Assembly (NCBI RefSeq): GCF_001547895.1
Contig: NZ_AP014627.1
Span: 2,917,501-2,981,500 of the forward strand
Length of the DNA stretch: 64,000 nucleotides
Reading direction: 5' to 3'
Origin: Pseudomonas sp. Os17
GTDB lineage: Bacteria > Pseudomonadota > Gammaproteobacteria > Pseudomonadales > Pseudomonadaceae
The notes beneath the pieces are model-generated. The model was not told the DNA's origin. It ran no database searches and saw only the letters and a list, made by a program, of their open reading frames with translations. The position numbers were made by a program, and so were the translations under genes. Positions 1 through 10,300 of this stretch are shown in pieces (the stretch's first letter is position 1; the number at the start of each line of letters is the position of its first letter).

Positions 1-102
1 CACAACGATTCGGCCATCGTGCCCATCGCCCCCAGCCAGTGCCGCTGGACCCGCCTCAACCTGTCCGACGGCAACGCCGTGCGGCTGGTGGAAACCCTCT
101 GA
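1..102 (+). CDS. C-terminal end of an unidentified protein (partial)
   Basis: The window opens inside a reading frame that gives 33 residues and then TGA. The tail ends in LSDGNAVRLVETL. It uses typical Pseudomonas codons and is followed by about 120 bases before the next gene, so it is very likely the end of a real gene. I cannot identify the family from this fragment. Confidence 0.6.
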   Translation, partial: HNDSAIVPIAPSQCRWTRLNLSDGNAVRLVETL

Positions 103-226
103 CGCGCTTGTCGAGGCACGCCACGCATATTTTATCCGTGGACCGGTTGCTGCCCGCTGGCTAGTCTGGCAAGCCTTCGCCCGCCGGCCCACGGCGCGGG
201 CCCATTCACGTGCAGCAGGCTTGTCC

Positions 227-799
227 ATGACCCCCGAACTTCTCAGCGGCCGTCTCGACTTTCTCCGTGAAGCGGAAAAACTCAAGGACGTGCTGCGCAG
301 CGCCCACACCTCCAGCGGCCGCCAGGAAAGCACCGCCGAGCACAGCTGGCGCCTGTGCCTGATGGCGCTGCTGTTCGAAGACCAACTGGGGGACCTGGAC
401 CTGCTGCGGGTGCTGAAACTGTGCATCGTCCACGACCTGGGGGAAGCCATCCATGGCGACATCCCGGCGGTGGCCCAGGCCGCCCACCCGGACAAGAGCC
501 AACAGGAACGCGACGACCTGCAATACCTCGCCCGGGCCCTGGACGCCCCGGCCCGCCAGCGTCTGCTGGAGCTGTGGGATGAATACGAAGGCGCCGCCAG
601 CACCGAGGCGCGCGCGGTCAAGGCCCTGGACAAGCTGGAAACCCTGCTGCAACACACCCAGGGCCAGAACCCGGCGGATTTCGACTACGGCTTCAACCTC
701 GATTACGGCCGCCGCTACACCGACGCCAGCCCGTTGTTCCAGGCCCTGCGCCAGCAGATCGATGCCGACACCCGGCGCCGCCTCGACGCCCAGGACTGA
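227..799 (+). CDS. HD-domain phosphohydrolase (YfbR/HDDC2-like)
   Basis: A 190-residue HD-superfamily metal-dependent phosphohydrolase of the HD_3 type, the group that includes YfbR-like 5'-deoxynucleotidases. An early His lies in AEHSWRL and the His-Asp pair in VHDLGEAIHGDIP. A later conserved segment is AVKALDKLETLLQH. The likely activity is phosphomonoester hydrolysis of a nucleotide in the cytosol, but the substrate is not visible. The ATG at 227 is preferred over a TTG two codons upstream at 221; the ribosome site is weak. It stands alone between the partial gene at the left edge and katG. Confidence 0.85.
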   Translation: MTPELLSGRLDFLREAEKLKDVLRSAHTSSGRQESTAEHSWRLCLMALLFEDQLGDLDLLRVLKLCIVHDLGEAIHGDIPAVAQAAHPDKSQQERDDLQYLARALDAPARQRLLELWDEYEGAASTEARAVKALDKLETLLQHTQGQNPADFDYGFNLDYGRRYTDASPLFQALRQQIDADTRRRLDAQD

Positions 800-946
800 G
801 CGGCGGTTCACGATCGCGGTGCCTGGCTCAGGCGCCGTTGAGCATGCCCGGGCAGCACTCGCAAAAGGATGAACAGGCTCCGGCAGGGGGCAGGGCGCCC
901 GCTTGGGGCCTGGCACGGGTCATGGTTTTTTTCTGGCAGGGTCATC

Positions 947-972
947 AAGCGAAGCTATTTTTACCTTCGCTT
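947..972. promoter_or_regulatory. Inverted repeat upstream of katG
   Basis: A perfect 8-base inverted repeat, AAGCGAAG at 947-954 and CTTCGCTT at 965-972, with an AT-rich 10-base loop. It lies about 85 bases before the katG start in the 256-base gap after the HD-domain gene. There is no T-run on either side that would make it a clear terminator, so it may be a protein site or mRNA structure. Function is not established. Confidence 0.3.
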
Positions 973-1052
973 GTCCTTCACTACGCTTTTCACACGGTTG
1001 TCCAACCCGGGGCCAACGTCGAGCGGCAGGTTTTCGATGACCGAAGGAGTGA

Positions 1053-3236
<2,184 letters not shown>

Positions 3237-3262
3237 AAGGGGAGCAAACCGGGTAATACGAC

Positions 3263-3284
3263 AACGCCTCCCTAGGGAGGCGTT
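3263..3284 (+). terminator. katG rho-independent terminator
   Basis: A perfect 22-base palindrome with half-site AACGCCTCCCT, followed by TTTTT on the plus strand. It sits 27 bases after the katG stop and faces a minus-strand gene ending at 3298. The same palindrome recurs at 7259-7280. Confidence 0.9.
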
Positions 3285-3297
3285 TTTCATGGCCCGG

Positions 3298-3966
3298 CTA
3301 CTGCCCGGCACCCACCCGTTGCACCTCCGGGAACAGCTGGCCCAGGGTGCTGCGGGCCTGGGCCGCATTCAGGTAGGCGTAGAGCAGGTCGGTCAGGGCT
3401 TGGAAATCCAGGCGCTGGCCATCGAGCATCGGGTTGAACAGCCACAAGCGCACGCGCATGCCGGCGGCCACCGGCCAGGCGTGGGGCGCGGCCAGGGATT
3501 TGAAGCAGGCCGGCGCCAGGGTCGGTGCACGGCTACCGGCCATCACCGAGAACACCAGCCCCAGGCTCAGGTGGCGCTGCTCCAGTTCGAAACCATCGAA
3601 ACATACCCAGGGAGTGGGTTCGGGCGCATTGGCGAACTGCAGGGTGTCGGGGGTCAGCGCCAGCACCTGCTGGCCATGCCGCCGACGCAGGGCTTCGGCC
3701 GCCGCCAGGCCCACAAGCCCGGCGCCCAGCATCAGCGCCCCGGGCAGCCAGAACCACAGCTGGGCAGAGCGCAACTGCCAGGCCGAAGGCAGGCTGGCCA
3801 GCCAACCGCCCACCAGCACCAGCAGCAGGGAAAGCAGGGCCAGCATGACTGCTTGCCCAAGAGAGCGCTCACGAATCTCGCAACGGCGCTGGGGGCCATC
3901 TGCATCGGCCTGCAGTTGCAGCAGCAAGGCTTCTTTTTCGGCGTTATCCACGGCCTTGCAACTCAT
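3298..3966 (-). CDS. Hypothetical membrane protein
   Basis: A 222-residue protein of unknown family. After a short charged N-terminus it has two hydrophobic segments near residues 35-55 and 68-90, split by a short loop, and then a soluble C-terminal part. That fits two membrane helices with a cytosolic tail. The ATG at 3966 (MSCKAVDNAEKEALL) is preferred to a longer frame reaching 4026. It overlaps the 3' end of the upstream minus-strand gene by 23 bases, so the two are probably co-translated. Both share the plan of two helices plus a soluble domain and may form a complex. Confidence 0.65.
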   Translation of the reverse strand: MSCKAVDNAEKEALLLQLQADADGPQRRCEIRERSLGQAVMLALLSLLLVLVGGWLASLPSAWQLRSAQLWFWLPGALMLGAGLVGLAAAEALRRRHGQQVLALTPDTLQFANAPEPTPWVCFDGFELEQRHLSLGLVFSVMAGSRAPTLAPACFKSLAAPHAWPVAAGMRVRLWLFNPMLDGQRLDFQALTDLLYAYLNAAQARSTLGQLFPEVQRVGAGQ

Positions 3967-4564
3967 CCAGCTGCTGTTGTGCATTAGCCGCCTGGCAGTA
4001 GGCATCCAGAAGCGCGGCGATGTCATCGATGGCCAGTTTGCGCCCCGCGCTCATCAAGCCGGCGGAATGAATGCGAATGTGGGGTTCGGGGCTGTGGAAC
4101 GCCATGGCCTGGTTGCCGAACACCTGGCGCACGGGCCTGTGGGTCGGCAGTGGGCAGCCCGGGCGCAGGGTCAGCTGCTGCAGGGTCAGCAGCCCCTCAT
4201 CCTTGACATGGACATCCACCACGTCCGTCAGGTTGACCGGTGCACTCAGGGAATCCACGAACAGCTGGCGTCGGGTCAAGCGCATGAAGGCATGCTGGCC
4301 AGCGTGGCGATGCTGCCAGGTCACCAGGGCGAACAAGGCGGTCAGAAACAGCCCGCACAGCAGCATGCCGGTCTTGCCCTGGTGGATGCCCCAGGCCAGC
4401 ATCGCCAGGGAAATCAGGGTGAACAGCGGCCCCAGCACCTGATAACGGCGCGTATTGGTGAATTCGCTCTGCTCGGGCACACGCTGGATCACCTGCTGGA
4501 GCTGGGTGATCACCTGTTCGCGCTGAGCGTCGCGAGATGCATCGGGTTGCAGCGATGAAGTCAT
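3944..4564 (-). CDS. Hypothetical membrane protein
   Basis: A 206-residue protein of unknown family. The N-terminal 40 residues are polar and helical. Two hydrophobic stretches follow (LGPLFTLISLAMLAWGI and TGMLLCGLFLTALFALV), then a soluble C-terminal domain of about 120 residues. The ATG at 4564 has AGGA eight bases upstream. It is the first gene of a minus-strand pair with the gene ending at 3298, with overlapping ends, and it follows a secreted-protein gene on the same strand. I do not recognise a domain. Confidence 0.65.
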   Translation of the reverse strand: MTSSLQPDASRDAQREQVITQLQQVIQRVPEQSEFTNTRRYQVLGPLFTLISLAMLAWGIHQGKTGMLLCGLFLTALFALVTWQHRHAGQHAFMRLTRRQLFVDSLSAPVNLTDVVDVHVKDEGLLTLQQLTLRPGCPLPTHRPVRQVFGNQAMAFHSPEPHIRIHSAGLMSAGRKLAIDDIAALLDAYCQAANAQQQLDELQGRG

Positions 4565-4630
4565 AAACAAGTCCTTGATTCACAGAAAACAAAGCGGTCG
4601 AGCGCCTGGGTGCCGGCGCTCCCCCAGGGC

Positions 4631-5059
4631 TCACCGGGCCTTGAGGTAGTCGGTAAGGAACGCCTGGGCATCACCCTGGCTCGACAGGTTCTCGTCATAG
4701 CGCACCCGCACCGGCGCGGCTTCACCCGGCAGGTACAGCTCGCCCCAACCCTCCTGGAGCACCAGCACCACGAATTTCTGCCCGTCGACGGTCGTGGCGT
4801 AGCGGGTATCCTTTGCGGTCTTTTCCACGGCCATTTTCTGGATGCGCAAGTTCCAGTCGTGATCCACGTCCGCCACCTGCACCAGGGCCTGATGCTCACT
4901 GCGCTCACCGATGCGCAAGGTCCAGACCTTCACCCCCTGCTGGCCGACATAGGCCGCCAGTTTATCCGCCACCTGGGGCCGCTCATCGGCCTGGACCAGA
5001 CCGCTTCCCAGGGCCAGCGCCATGGCCCACACGGCCGTCCATTTGCAATAAAACTGCAT
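4631..5059 (-). CDS. Small secreted protein, paralog of the gene at 7311
   Basis: A 142-residue protein with a clear signal peptide (hydrophobic core AVWAMALALGSGLV, probable cleavage after VQA) and a mature domain of about 118 residues that is probably periplasmic. Its family is unknown to me. A second copy of identical length lies at 7311-7739. My side-by-side count gives 40 differences in 142 residues, about 72% identity. The best-conserved stretches are GVKVWTLRIGERS and DGQKFVVL. Both copies stand to the right of a katG-type terminator palindrome on the minus strand, which is the main evidence that they arose by duplication of a block. Confidence 0.75.
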   Translation of the reverse strand: MQFYCKWTAVWAMALALGSGLVQADERPQVADKLAAYVGQQGVKVWTLRIGERSEHQALVQVADVDHDWNLRIQKMAVEKTAKDTRYATTVDGQKFVVLVLQEGWGELYLPGEAAPVRVRYDENLSSQGDAQAFLTDYLKAR

Positions 5060-5237
5060 GGTTCAAACTCCTGACATCTGAAAAAGCCGCTCATTGAAGT
5101 CGGCACCTGCGGCCCTGCCAAGCGCTTTGGCCGTCATTCACAAGAAAAATTCCGACGCTCACAACCACCGCTGCGCAAAGTGTGAGTGAGTTACCATTGG
5201 CCGCCGTAGCAACCCCACCCATGGACCCGCTTTGCCG

Positions 5238-6182
5238 ATGGAATGCTGGAACCCCTACCTCGATACACAATTCTGCTTCGACCGGCCGGTTGGCCTGGCC
5301 CGCGCCGGGGTGTTCGACCCCAGTGCCCGGCGGGTGATGGGCAGCGCCGTCGGCCACTATCGCGCCCGTACCGTGCGCCCGCACTTGCAGTACTTCGACT
5401 GCAACCTGCAATTCCCCGATCCGCTGCGCATCCACAAGGTGTTGCCCGACAGCCTGTGCATCGTCCAGGTGCTGGCCGGGCAATGGCAGCACCGGATCGA
5501 CGGCCAGCTCCACCACTACACCCCCGGCGCGCCTCAGGCCCTGGGCCTGAGCGAGACCATGGAAGCGCTGGACCAGATGCCCGCCGGCAGCCACGCCCGC
5601 ATGGCCGGCCTGCGCATCGCCGGCAGCTATTTGCGGGAACTGGCCGAGGAAGACCCGACGCTGCAGCCCTTGCTTAGCCTGCTGGACGACGGCATCCGCT
5701 TTCGCCAGTTTCAACGCTGCCGGGCGCTGGGCAGCTTGCTGGAGCGGCTCTACCAAGCGCCGTACCAGGGCGCCCTGCAACGCCTGCACCAGGAAAGCCT
5801 GAGCCTGGCGGTGCTGGTGGAACTGGCGGTGCACCTCCAGGGCCAGCGCCCTGCGGCGCCCACGGTGCGCGGGCAACTGGACCTGGCCCACGAAGCCCGC
5901 CGCCAGCTCGACGCCCACCTGCTGGACCCGCCCGGCAGCCAGGCGTTGGCCCAGCAACTGGGGGTAGGGGAGACCACCCTGCGCCGCGCCTTTGCCCAGG
6001 TATTCGGCCAGTCGATGCTGCAGTATGTGCGGCGCCAACGCATGGAGCTGGCGCGCACCCTGTTGCGCCAGCGCAAATGGCACGTGGCGCAGATCGCCTA
6101 CCGCCTGGGCTACGCCAACCCGGCCAATTTCAACCACGCCTACAAGGCCCACTTTGGCCATCCGCCCGGCGCGGAAGGCTAG
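5238..6182 (+). CDS. AraC-family transcriptional regulator (PchR-like)
   Basis: A 314-residue regulator with a unique N-terminal half and a C-terminal AraC double helix-turn-helix. The first helix-turn-helix is ALAQQLGVGETTLRRAFAQV and the second lies in HVAQIAYRLGYANPANFNHAY, leading into the usual family end HFGHPPGA. The N-terminal layout resembles PchR-type regulators, so a small-molecule or siderophore-type ligand is possible but unproven. The ATG at 5238 is preferred over a TTG at 5232. It is divergent from the secreted-protein gene at 4631-5059; the 178-base gap should hold promoters for both. Confidence 0.85.
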   Translation: MECWNPYLDTQFCFDRPVGLARAGVFDPSARRVMGSAVGHYRARTVRPHLQYFDCNLQFPDPLRIHKVLPDSLCIVQVLAGQWQHRIDGQLHHYTPGAPQALGLSETMEALDQMPAGSHARMAGLRIAGSYLRELAEEDPTLQPLLSLLDDGIRFRQFQRCRALGSLLERLYQAPYQGALQRLHQESLSLAVLVELAVHLQGQRPAAPTVRGQLDLAHEARRQLDAHLLDPPGSQALAQQLGVGETTLRRAFAQVFGQSMLQYVRRQRMELARTLLRQRKWHVAQIAYRLGYANPANFNHAYKAHFGHPPGAEG

Positions 6183-6218
6183 CGCAGGCGCACCCCAGCC
6201 CCTTGAGGAACAACCCCC

Positions 6219-6482
6219 ATGAGCCAATTGACAGCACTGATTGCCCAAGCCAAAGCCGGGCTATCGGTCCAGCAAGACATTCCCCAGGAACGCTGGGAGG
6301 CCATCGCCACCCAGTGCGGCGCCGAGGAAATCGCCGAAATCAAAACCCGCATCGCCTCACTCAAGGCCGCCCGCGAAGCGGTGGAAGACTGGGACGGCGA
6401 CACCCGGGATGACCTGTACTTCGCCATCGCTGATTTTACCCGCCTGCTGGAACTGGCCACCGCCCACGCACAAGGTGAATGA
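6219..6482 (+). CDS. Small hypothetical protein, copy 1
   Basis: An 87-residue acidic, mostly helical protein with no recognised domain; the core is EIAEIKTRIASLK. The ATG is preceded by TTGAGGAACAA. It is one of two copies: the protein at 10301-10564 differs at 6 of 87 positions by my count. Its stop overlaps the start of the next small reading frame (ATGA), and a DUF1963 gene follows, so the three look like one transcription unit that was duplicated as a set. Confidence 0.75.
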   Translation: MSQLTALIAQAKAGLSVQQDIPQERWEAIATQCGAEEIAEIKTRIASLKAAREAVEDWDGDTRDDLYFAIADFTRLLELATAHAQGE

Positions 6483-6598
6483 ACCTGCCGGCTGAGCGCA
6501 CAACGGATTATGTCGAGAGCAGCGAGGGCGCCGTGCGCCCACGCAACCATCTAGGCAACGGCACACCTGAGAGGAACAGCCCCTGTTTAACGAACTAG
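6479..6598 (+). pseudogene. 3'-deleted copy of a small gene
   Basis: The ATG overlaps the stop of the preceding gene. The first 20 codons match those of the frame at 10561-10755 except for one residue. After the shared GAGGGCGCCGTGCGC the sequence jumps straight to the CCACGCAAC segment found about 150 bases further on in the second copy. The rest of the gene is therefore deleted and the frame reads through 20 unrelated codons to a TAG at 6596. The other copy is broken too, by a nonsense codon. Confidence 0.6.
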
Positions 6599-7176
6599 TG
6601 TTTTTGCCCGAAGGCCCCGACCAGGGCTCCGCCTACCTCGGCGGCAACCCCTACCTGCCTGAGTCCATCCCGTGGCCCACCGACTCGATGGGCGCGCCCT
6701 TGCTGCACCTTGCCAGCCTGCCGGCCAGCGTTATCAATCGATACCTTGCCGGCATGCAATTAAATGAGGAGCTGGTGGTTTCGCTGTTTACGCCTTACTC
6801 AATCGTCAGCGACACCTACATCGAGCAGGCCATGCAAGAGGGCGGCAAGGTGCTGGCCTACAGGCCCGCGGCGCGACAGGTGGATGGTTACGGACAGCCC
6901 ATCACCCCGGCGCGGCGAATCGCAGTGATTGAAAATCCGGGTCAGGACAGCGACGAAAACGGCCTGGCCAAGATCGCCGGAATACCCGCCTGGATTCAGG
7001 GTCAAGAGACACGCCCAGGCTTGAACTATGTGCTGCAGATCAACAACTCCCGGCTGAACAGGGCCGCTCCAGGGCACAAGGGCATTTTGGTCGGCGGAAC
7101 CGGCTATCTGCTATTGAAGCAAGGCATTGATGACGAAGACCTGATGGCCGGGGTCCTGATCATCCAGAGTTCATAA
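6583..7176 (+). CDS. DUF1963 (YwqG-like) protein, copy 1
   Basis: A protein of about 197 residues with the DUF1963/YwqG signature GGNPYLPESIPWP followed by GAPLLHLASLP. The family's function is not known to me; it often sits near polymorphic-toxin or SMI1-type genes. The first conventional start is GTG at 6598, but its SD is badly spaced. GAGAGGA at 6569-6575 lies seven bases before an in-frame CTG at 6583, which gives (M)FNELVFLPEG. I therefore give 6583 as the likely start and 6598 as the alternative. The copy at 10821-11414 differs at 6 of 192 shared residues by my count. Confidence 0.75.
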   Translation: MFNELVFLPEGPDQGSAYLGGNPYLPESIPWPTDSMGAPLLHLASLPASVINRYLAGMQLNEELVVSLFTPYSIVSDTYIEQAMQEGGKVLAYRPAARQVDGYGQPITPARRIAVIENPGQDSDENGLAKIAGIPAWIQGQETRPGLNYVLQINNSRLNRAAPGHKGILVGGTGYLLLKQGIDDEDLMAGVLIIQSS

Positions 7177-7199
7177 GAAAGGGGGGGCGGGTCCTCAGC

Positions 7200-7232
7200 G
7201 TCATGAGCCTGGACCGGTTTGATCTGCGTTGA
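7200..7232 (+). pseudogene. Remnant of the katG 3' end
   Basis: Ten codons reading VMSLDRFDLR then TGA match the last ten codons of katG ([10 protein letters not shown]) with one residue changed. The spacing and sequence after the stop, including the full 22-base palindrome, also match the katG downstream region. Just to its left, 7177-7199 matches the sequence right of the second DUF1963 copy (11415-11435). The boundary at 7199/7200 is therefore the visible joint of a duplication. Confidence 0.85.
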
Positions 7233-7258
7233 GAGGGGGGCACACCGAGTAAAACGAC

Positions 7259-7280
7259 AACGCCTCCCTAGGGAGGCGTT
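7259..7280 (+). terminator. Second copy of the katG terminator palindrome
   Basis: Identical to the 22-base palindrome at 3263-3284, but here followed by GTTGCAG rather than TTTTT. It is probably weaker as a plus-strand terminator. It follows the katG-tail scrap and separates the DUF1963 gene from the convergent secreted-protein gene ending at 7311. Confidence 0.75.
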
Positions 7281-7310
7281 GTTGCAGAGCGGTCGCGGCC
7301 GCCAGACGCT

Positions 7311-7739
7311 TTACTGCGCCTTGAGGTACTCATTGAGAAACGCCTGGGCATCGCCATAGCTGGACAGGTTGCTGTCATAACCCACCTTCAGCGGCTTGGC
7401 CTCACCCGGCAGATGCAGCTCGCCATAGCCTTCCTGAAGCAGCAGCACCACGAACTTCTGCCCGTCCATCTGAGTGAAGTAACGGGTGTCGCGGTCGGTT
7501 TGCTCCACGTTCATTTTCTGAATGCGCATGTTCCAGTCATGGTCGGCGTCTTCCACCTGCACCAACGCCTGATTGGCGCTGCGCTCACCGATGCGCAAGG
7601 TCCAGACCTTCACCCCGTGCGGCCCGGTGTAGGCCAGGATCTTGTCCGCCACCTGTGGCCGTTCCTCGGCCTGGGCCAGCCCGATTCCCAGTACCCACGC
7701 CATGACCCATGCGGCCGCCCAACGGTAATAAAGCTGCAT
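7311..7739 (-). CDS. Small secreted protein, paralog of the gene at 4631
   Basis: A 142-residue protein with a signal peptide (WVMAWVLGIGLAQA) and the same mature architecture as the protein at 4631-5059, about 72% identical by my count. The ATG at 7739 is chosen because it aligns exactly with its paralog. An open frame continues upstream to 7985 but has no similarity support. It lies just right of the duplicated katG terminator, as its paralog lies right of the original. It is divergent from the GDSL lipase gene at 7937. Confidence 0.75.
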   Translation of the reverse strand: MQLYYRWAAAWVMAWVLGIGLAQAEERPQVADKILAYTGPHGVKVWTLRIGERSANQALVQVEDADHDWNMRIQKMNVEQTDRDTRYFTQMDGQKFVVLLLQEGYGELHLPGEAKPLKVGYDSNLSSYGDAQAFLNEYLKAQ

Positions 7740-7936
7740 CCTTCTAGCTCCTGAACATAAAAAGGGGCGCTCATTGAAGCCGACCCGTGCGGCGCTGCCA
7801 AGCACCCGAGGCAACAGGCGGGATAAAAAAGGCCTTCGTGCACACTCTTTGCGCCCCCGGCTAAATACAGGTCGCAACCGTGGCAAGGCAAAACGTCGCC
7901 AGCGGTAGTCTAGGACGACCACCTGGGAGACTTTCG

Positions 7937-8851
7937 ATGATTCGACGCGCGTGCTTGGTCGCTCTAATGACAATGACTGCATCAACCGCCTTTGGCGGCC
8001 CTGGCTACGATCATCTCTATGCTTTCGGTGACAGCTACTCCGACAACGGTGCGGGTGAAGCCTTCACTCGAACAATGGCCGCGCAGAAGGTCAAAGATGC
8101 ACAGGCGCTACCCGGTTCGTTGTATTGGCAGGGACGCTGGAGCAATGGTCCCACCGCGGTCGAGCACTTGGCGCAGGCCTTGAAAATCTCCTTGACCGAC
8201 TACGCCATTGGCGGCGCCAAAAGCGGCAACGGCAACTACTACGCCTGGATGCAGCCCTCTCGCGACACTGGGGTTTTCGGCCAAATCGCCGATCACCTGA
8301 AAGCCGCTAAAACACACAAAGCGGATCCGGATGCGCTGTATTTCATTTTCGTCTCAGCCAACGATTTTTTTGAGTGGGCCGACTTCTCGCACCCAGAAAC
8401 GATTGACGTGCTTGGCCAGAACAGCGTGGCGAACATACAGAAGAGCACCGAGACGCTGATCGCAGCAGGGGCGAAACACGTGCTGGTGGTGGGGACCACG
8501 GATTTGAGCCATGTGCCGGCTGTGGTGCAGGGCAATCAAGTCAAGAACGCAACGCAATACCAGCAGATACTCGAACAAAAACTGCCCGCCGTGCTGGCAA
8601 CACTGGCTAATGCCCATCACGTGAGCATTGGTTACTTCGACCACCTGGCCTTCAGCAACGCGCTTCGCGCGGCACCCGAGGTGGCGGGCCTGAAGGATCT
8701 GGATACCCCGTGCCAAGCCACCTACCCGGACGTCAAACCCGTGTGTGCGGATCCGGATAGCCATTACTACTGGGATGAGTGGCACCCGACCCGCAAAGTC
8801 CACAGCCTGGCCGCCGAGGCGATGCTTGAAACGTTAAAAGCGAGCCGTTGA
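7937..8851 (+). CDS. Secreted SGNH/GDSL lipase or esterase
   Basis: A 304-residue protein with a signal peptide (MIRRACLVALMTMTASTAFG) and GDSL-hydrolase blocks. Block I is YAFGDSYSDNG with the nucleophile Ser. The Gly block lies near WSNGPTAVEHLA. Asn is in FVSANDFF, and the Asp/His pair is in YYWDEWHPTRKVH near the C-terminus. It probably hydrolyses esters or phospholipids outside the cytoplasm, like Pseudomonas and Vibrio lecithinase/haemolysin relatives. GGGAGA precedes the ATG. It has no counterpart in the left copy of the duplicated block, so it is probably an insertion into the right copy. Confidence 0.85.
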   Translation: MIRRACLVALMTMTASTAFGGPGYDHLYAFGDSYSDNGAGEAFTRTMAAQKVKDAQALPGSLYWQGRWSNGPTAVEHLAQALKISLTDYAIGGAKSGNGNYYAWMQPSRDTGVFGQIADHLKAAKTHKADPDALYFIFVSANDFFEWADFSHPETIDVLGQNSVANIQKSTETLIAAGAKHVLVVGTTDLSHVPAVVQGNQVKNATQYQQILEQKLPAVLATLANAHHVSIGYFDHLAFSNALRAAPEVAGLKDLDTPCQATYPDVKPVCADPDSHYYWDEWHPTRKVHSLAAEAMLETLKASR

Positions 8852-8879
8852 GGTTCGCTATCCGCCCATAGCCGGTCAG

Positions 8880-9179
8880 CACTGCCCGGCTATCGAGCCC
8901 ATGTACATGCGCGCCGGAACTGAAACTGCGCTGGCCCGGGTGGTTGCCGTGTTCGGTGCGGCGCAACCGCACTGTGCTTATCTGTTTGCTAACCGCCGCG
9001 CCAATCGCATGAAAGTGCTGGTGCATGATGGGTTTGGCATCTGGCTGGCTGCTCGCCGATTGAACCAAGGCAAGTTCCACTGGCCAGGCATTCGCCAAGG
9101 CCCTGAACTCGAGTTGAATACCGAGCAACTTCAGGCCTTGGTGTTGGGTTTACCCTGGCAACGCATAGGCAGTGGCGGT
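8880..9179 (+). mobile_element. IS66-family TnpB (Orf2) remnant
   Basis: The plus strand encodes a nearly full IS66 TnpB: MRAGTETALARVVAVFGA, then AYLFANRRANRMKVLVHD, GIWLAARRLNQGKF and ALVLGLPWQR. The N-terminal dozen residues and the last few are missing or altered, and there is no plausible start. No TnpC or inverted repeats are recognisable nearby. It is a decayed insertion-sequence scrap ending 17 bases before the stop of the minus-strand gene at 9197. Confidence 0.8.
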
Positions 9180-9196
9180 ACGCGTTCATCGACTTC

Positions 9197-9862
9197 TTAC
9201 GGATCAACTCCGGGAAGCCAGGCAAGGGGCCTGTGTGTCGTTATTTGCAGCGGCAACGAAAGAGCGATGAATTGTGTCTCAATCCGCACGCGCCCCTGTG
9301 AGTCGGTGCGTTCCCCTAGAATCACCGGCAGCCTCCTGCAACGCGCGAGAGCATCAGCCACACTTATGTGCAGCAATTTAGCGATGACGCGCGCAGCATC
9401 TCGGATGCGATCAGCCGGACACGTATCCAGCTGAAGATCGTATTCGGGAAAAAAGTCGCGTGAAATGCCTGGCAACGGCTGTTGATCCACGCACCGACCA
9501 CTGTAGAACTCACCCCGATCTAGAAAGGCGTCTCGCTCGGCGTAGTGTTCAAGCGCAGCGGCATAGTCCTCAAGTTGTGAGAGCGGCTGCTGACGCTTCT
9601 GTACGCTCAGTACATCTACAAAGTCGGCAGCTTCAAGGCAATACGAAAGGCCGTGTGCTACGGCAAAGGCCGGCATTTGCTCACCGTTCTCGCCGGGTAC
9701 GCTATTCGATTCTTCCTCGGGCGAAGAAAGGTAAAAGCGAGCTTCGATCAGCGGTGCCCCGTCCTTGACATAGACCCATGAATAGCGGCTCCAGACATCG
9801 TTATTGCTATCACAGGTCGCAAGGGCTTCGATAACGTCACGAAGACTCAAAAGTAAAAGCAT
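9197..9862 (-). CDS. Hypothetical protein, possibly DUF7716-like N-terminus
   Basis: A 221-residue soluble protein. GGAGGG about eight bases before the ATG at 9862 supports this start over one ten codons upstream. The N-terminal 110 residues (segments near NDVWSRYSWVYV, FAVAHGL and DYAAALEHYAERDAFL) resemble my memory of the small DUF7716 family, whose members end in an Asn/Tyr-rich helix and a DAF motif. This is tentative. The C-terminal 100 residues are unfamiliar. It is bracketed by IS66 fragments (8880-9179 and 9955-10086), so it is probably cargo or a stranded accessory gene. Confidence 0.65.
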   Translation of the reverse strand: MLLLLSLRDVIEALATCDSNNDVWSRYSWVYVKDGAPLIEARFYLSSPEEESNSVPGENGEQMPAFAVAHGLSYCLEAADFVDVLSVQKRQQPLSQLEDYAAALEHYAERDAFLDRGEFYSGRCVDQQPLPGISRDFFPEYDLQLDTCPADRIRDAARVIAKLLHISVADALARCRRLPVILGERTDSQGRVRIETQFIALSLPLQITTHRPLAWLPGVDP

Positions 9863-9954
9863 GTTAAAAATTCCCTCCACCCAATGCACCATATTCTACA
9901 GAGCCAATTAAGGTGTCCCACAGCTCTCTGAAGGTTGTTCATGCCTTGACAATG

Positions 9955-10086
9955 CCATCAGGATGGGACGGCCAGACGCATACTGTGCTTCTGCACGACG
10001 CTGGCAATCGAAGCGCCGGGTTGGGCGCATTCTTGGACAACCTGGGCCTTGAAGGATTTGGAATAGGAACGGCGTTGTGGCTGCAT
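9955..10086 (-). mobile_element. IS66-family TnpA (Orf1) remnant
   Basis: Reading the minus strand from ATG at 10086 gives MQPQRRSYSKSFKAQVVQEC and then AQPGASIASVVQKHSM. This is the N-terminal helix-turn-helix region of IS66 OrfA (TnpA). It stops after 43 codons, so about two thirds of the gene is gone. It points the opposite way to the TnpB scrap at 8880-9179, so the two cannot be parts of one undisturbed element. Confidence 0.7.
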
Positions 10087-10114
10087 GGAAAGACCCGCTT
10101 AAAAGGCTAGAGAG

Positions 10115-10142
10115 GGTGTCCACTTAAATTGAGGTGTACACC
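10115..10142. repeat. Imperfect terminal-repeat-like palindrome next to IS debris
   Basis: GGTGTCCACTT and GGTGTACACC flank an AAATTGA core, giving an imperfect inverted arrangement just outside the TnpA remnant. It looks like an insertion-sequence end or the joint of two ends. I cannot assign it to a named element. The following 160 bases up to the gene at 10301 hold nothing else I recognise. Confidence 0.3.
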
Positions 10143-10300
10143 ATCGCCTTTGGCGTCGGGGTCAGGAAGATGTGTTGCCCAGACGCTTACCGATAAAGTG
10201 ACCCACCTCAAAGCGCCTGACGCACAAGCTGCGCCTCTGCACATTCCAGCCCGCGATCGCGCCCCGATTCAAAGGCTGCATTTTCAGGACGAATACCCCT

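Noticed and set aside
7740..7985. N-terminal extension of the secreted protein at 7311
   Set aside because: It would bury the signal peptide and has no counterpart in the paralog at 4631-5059, whose start aligns with 7739.
9913..10110. 65-codon plus-strand frame between IS debris and the 87-aa ORF
   Set aside because: The opposite strand encodes a recognisable IS66 TnpA N-terminus, which explains the open frame.
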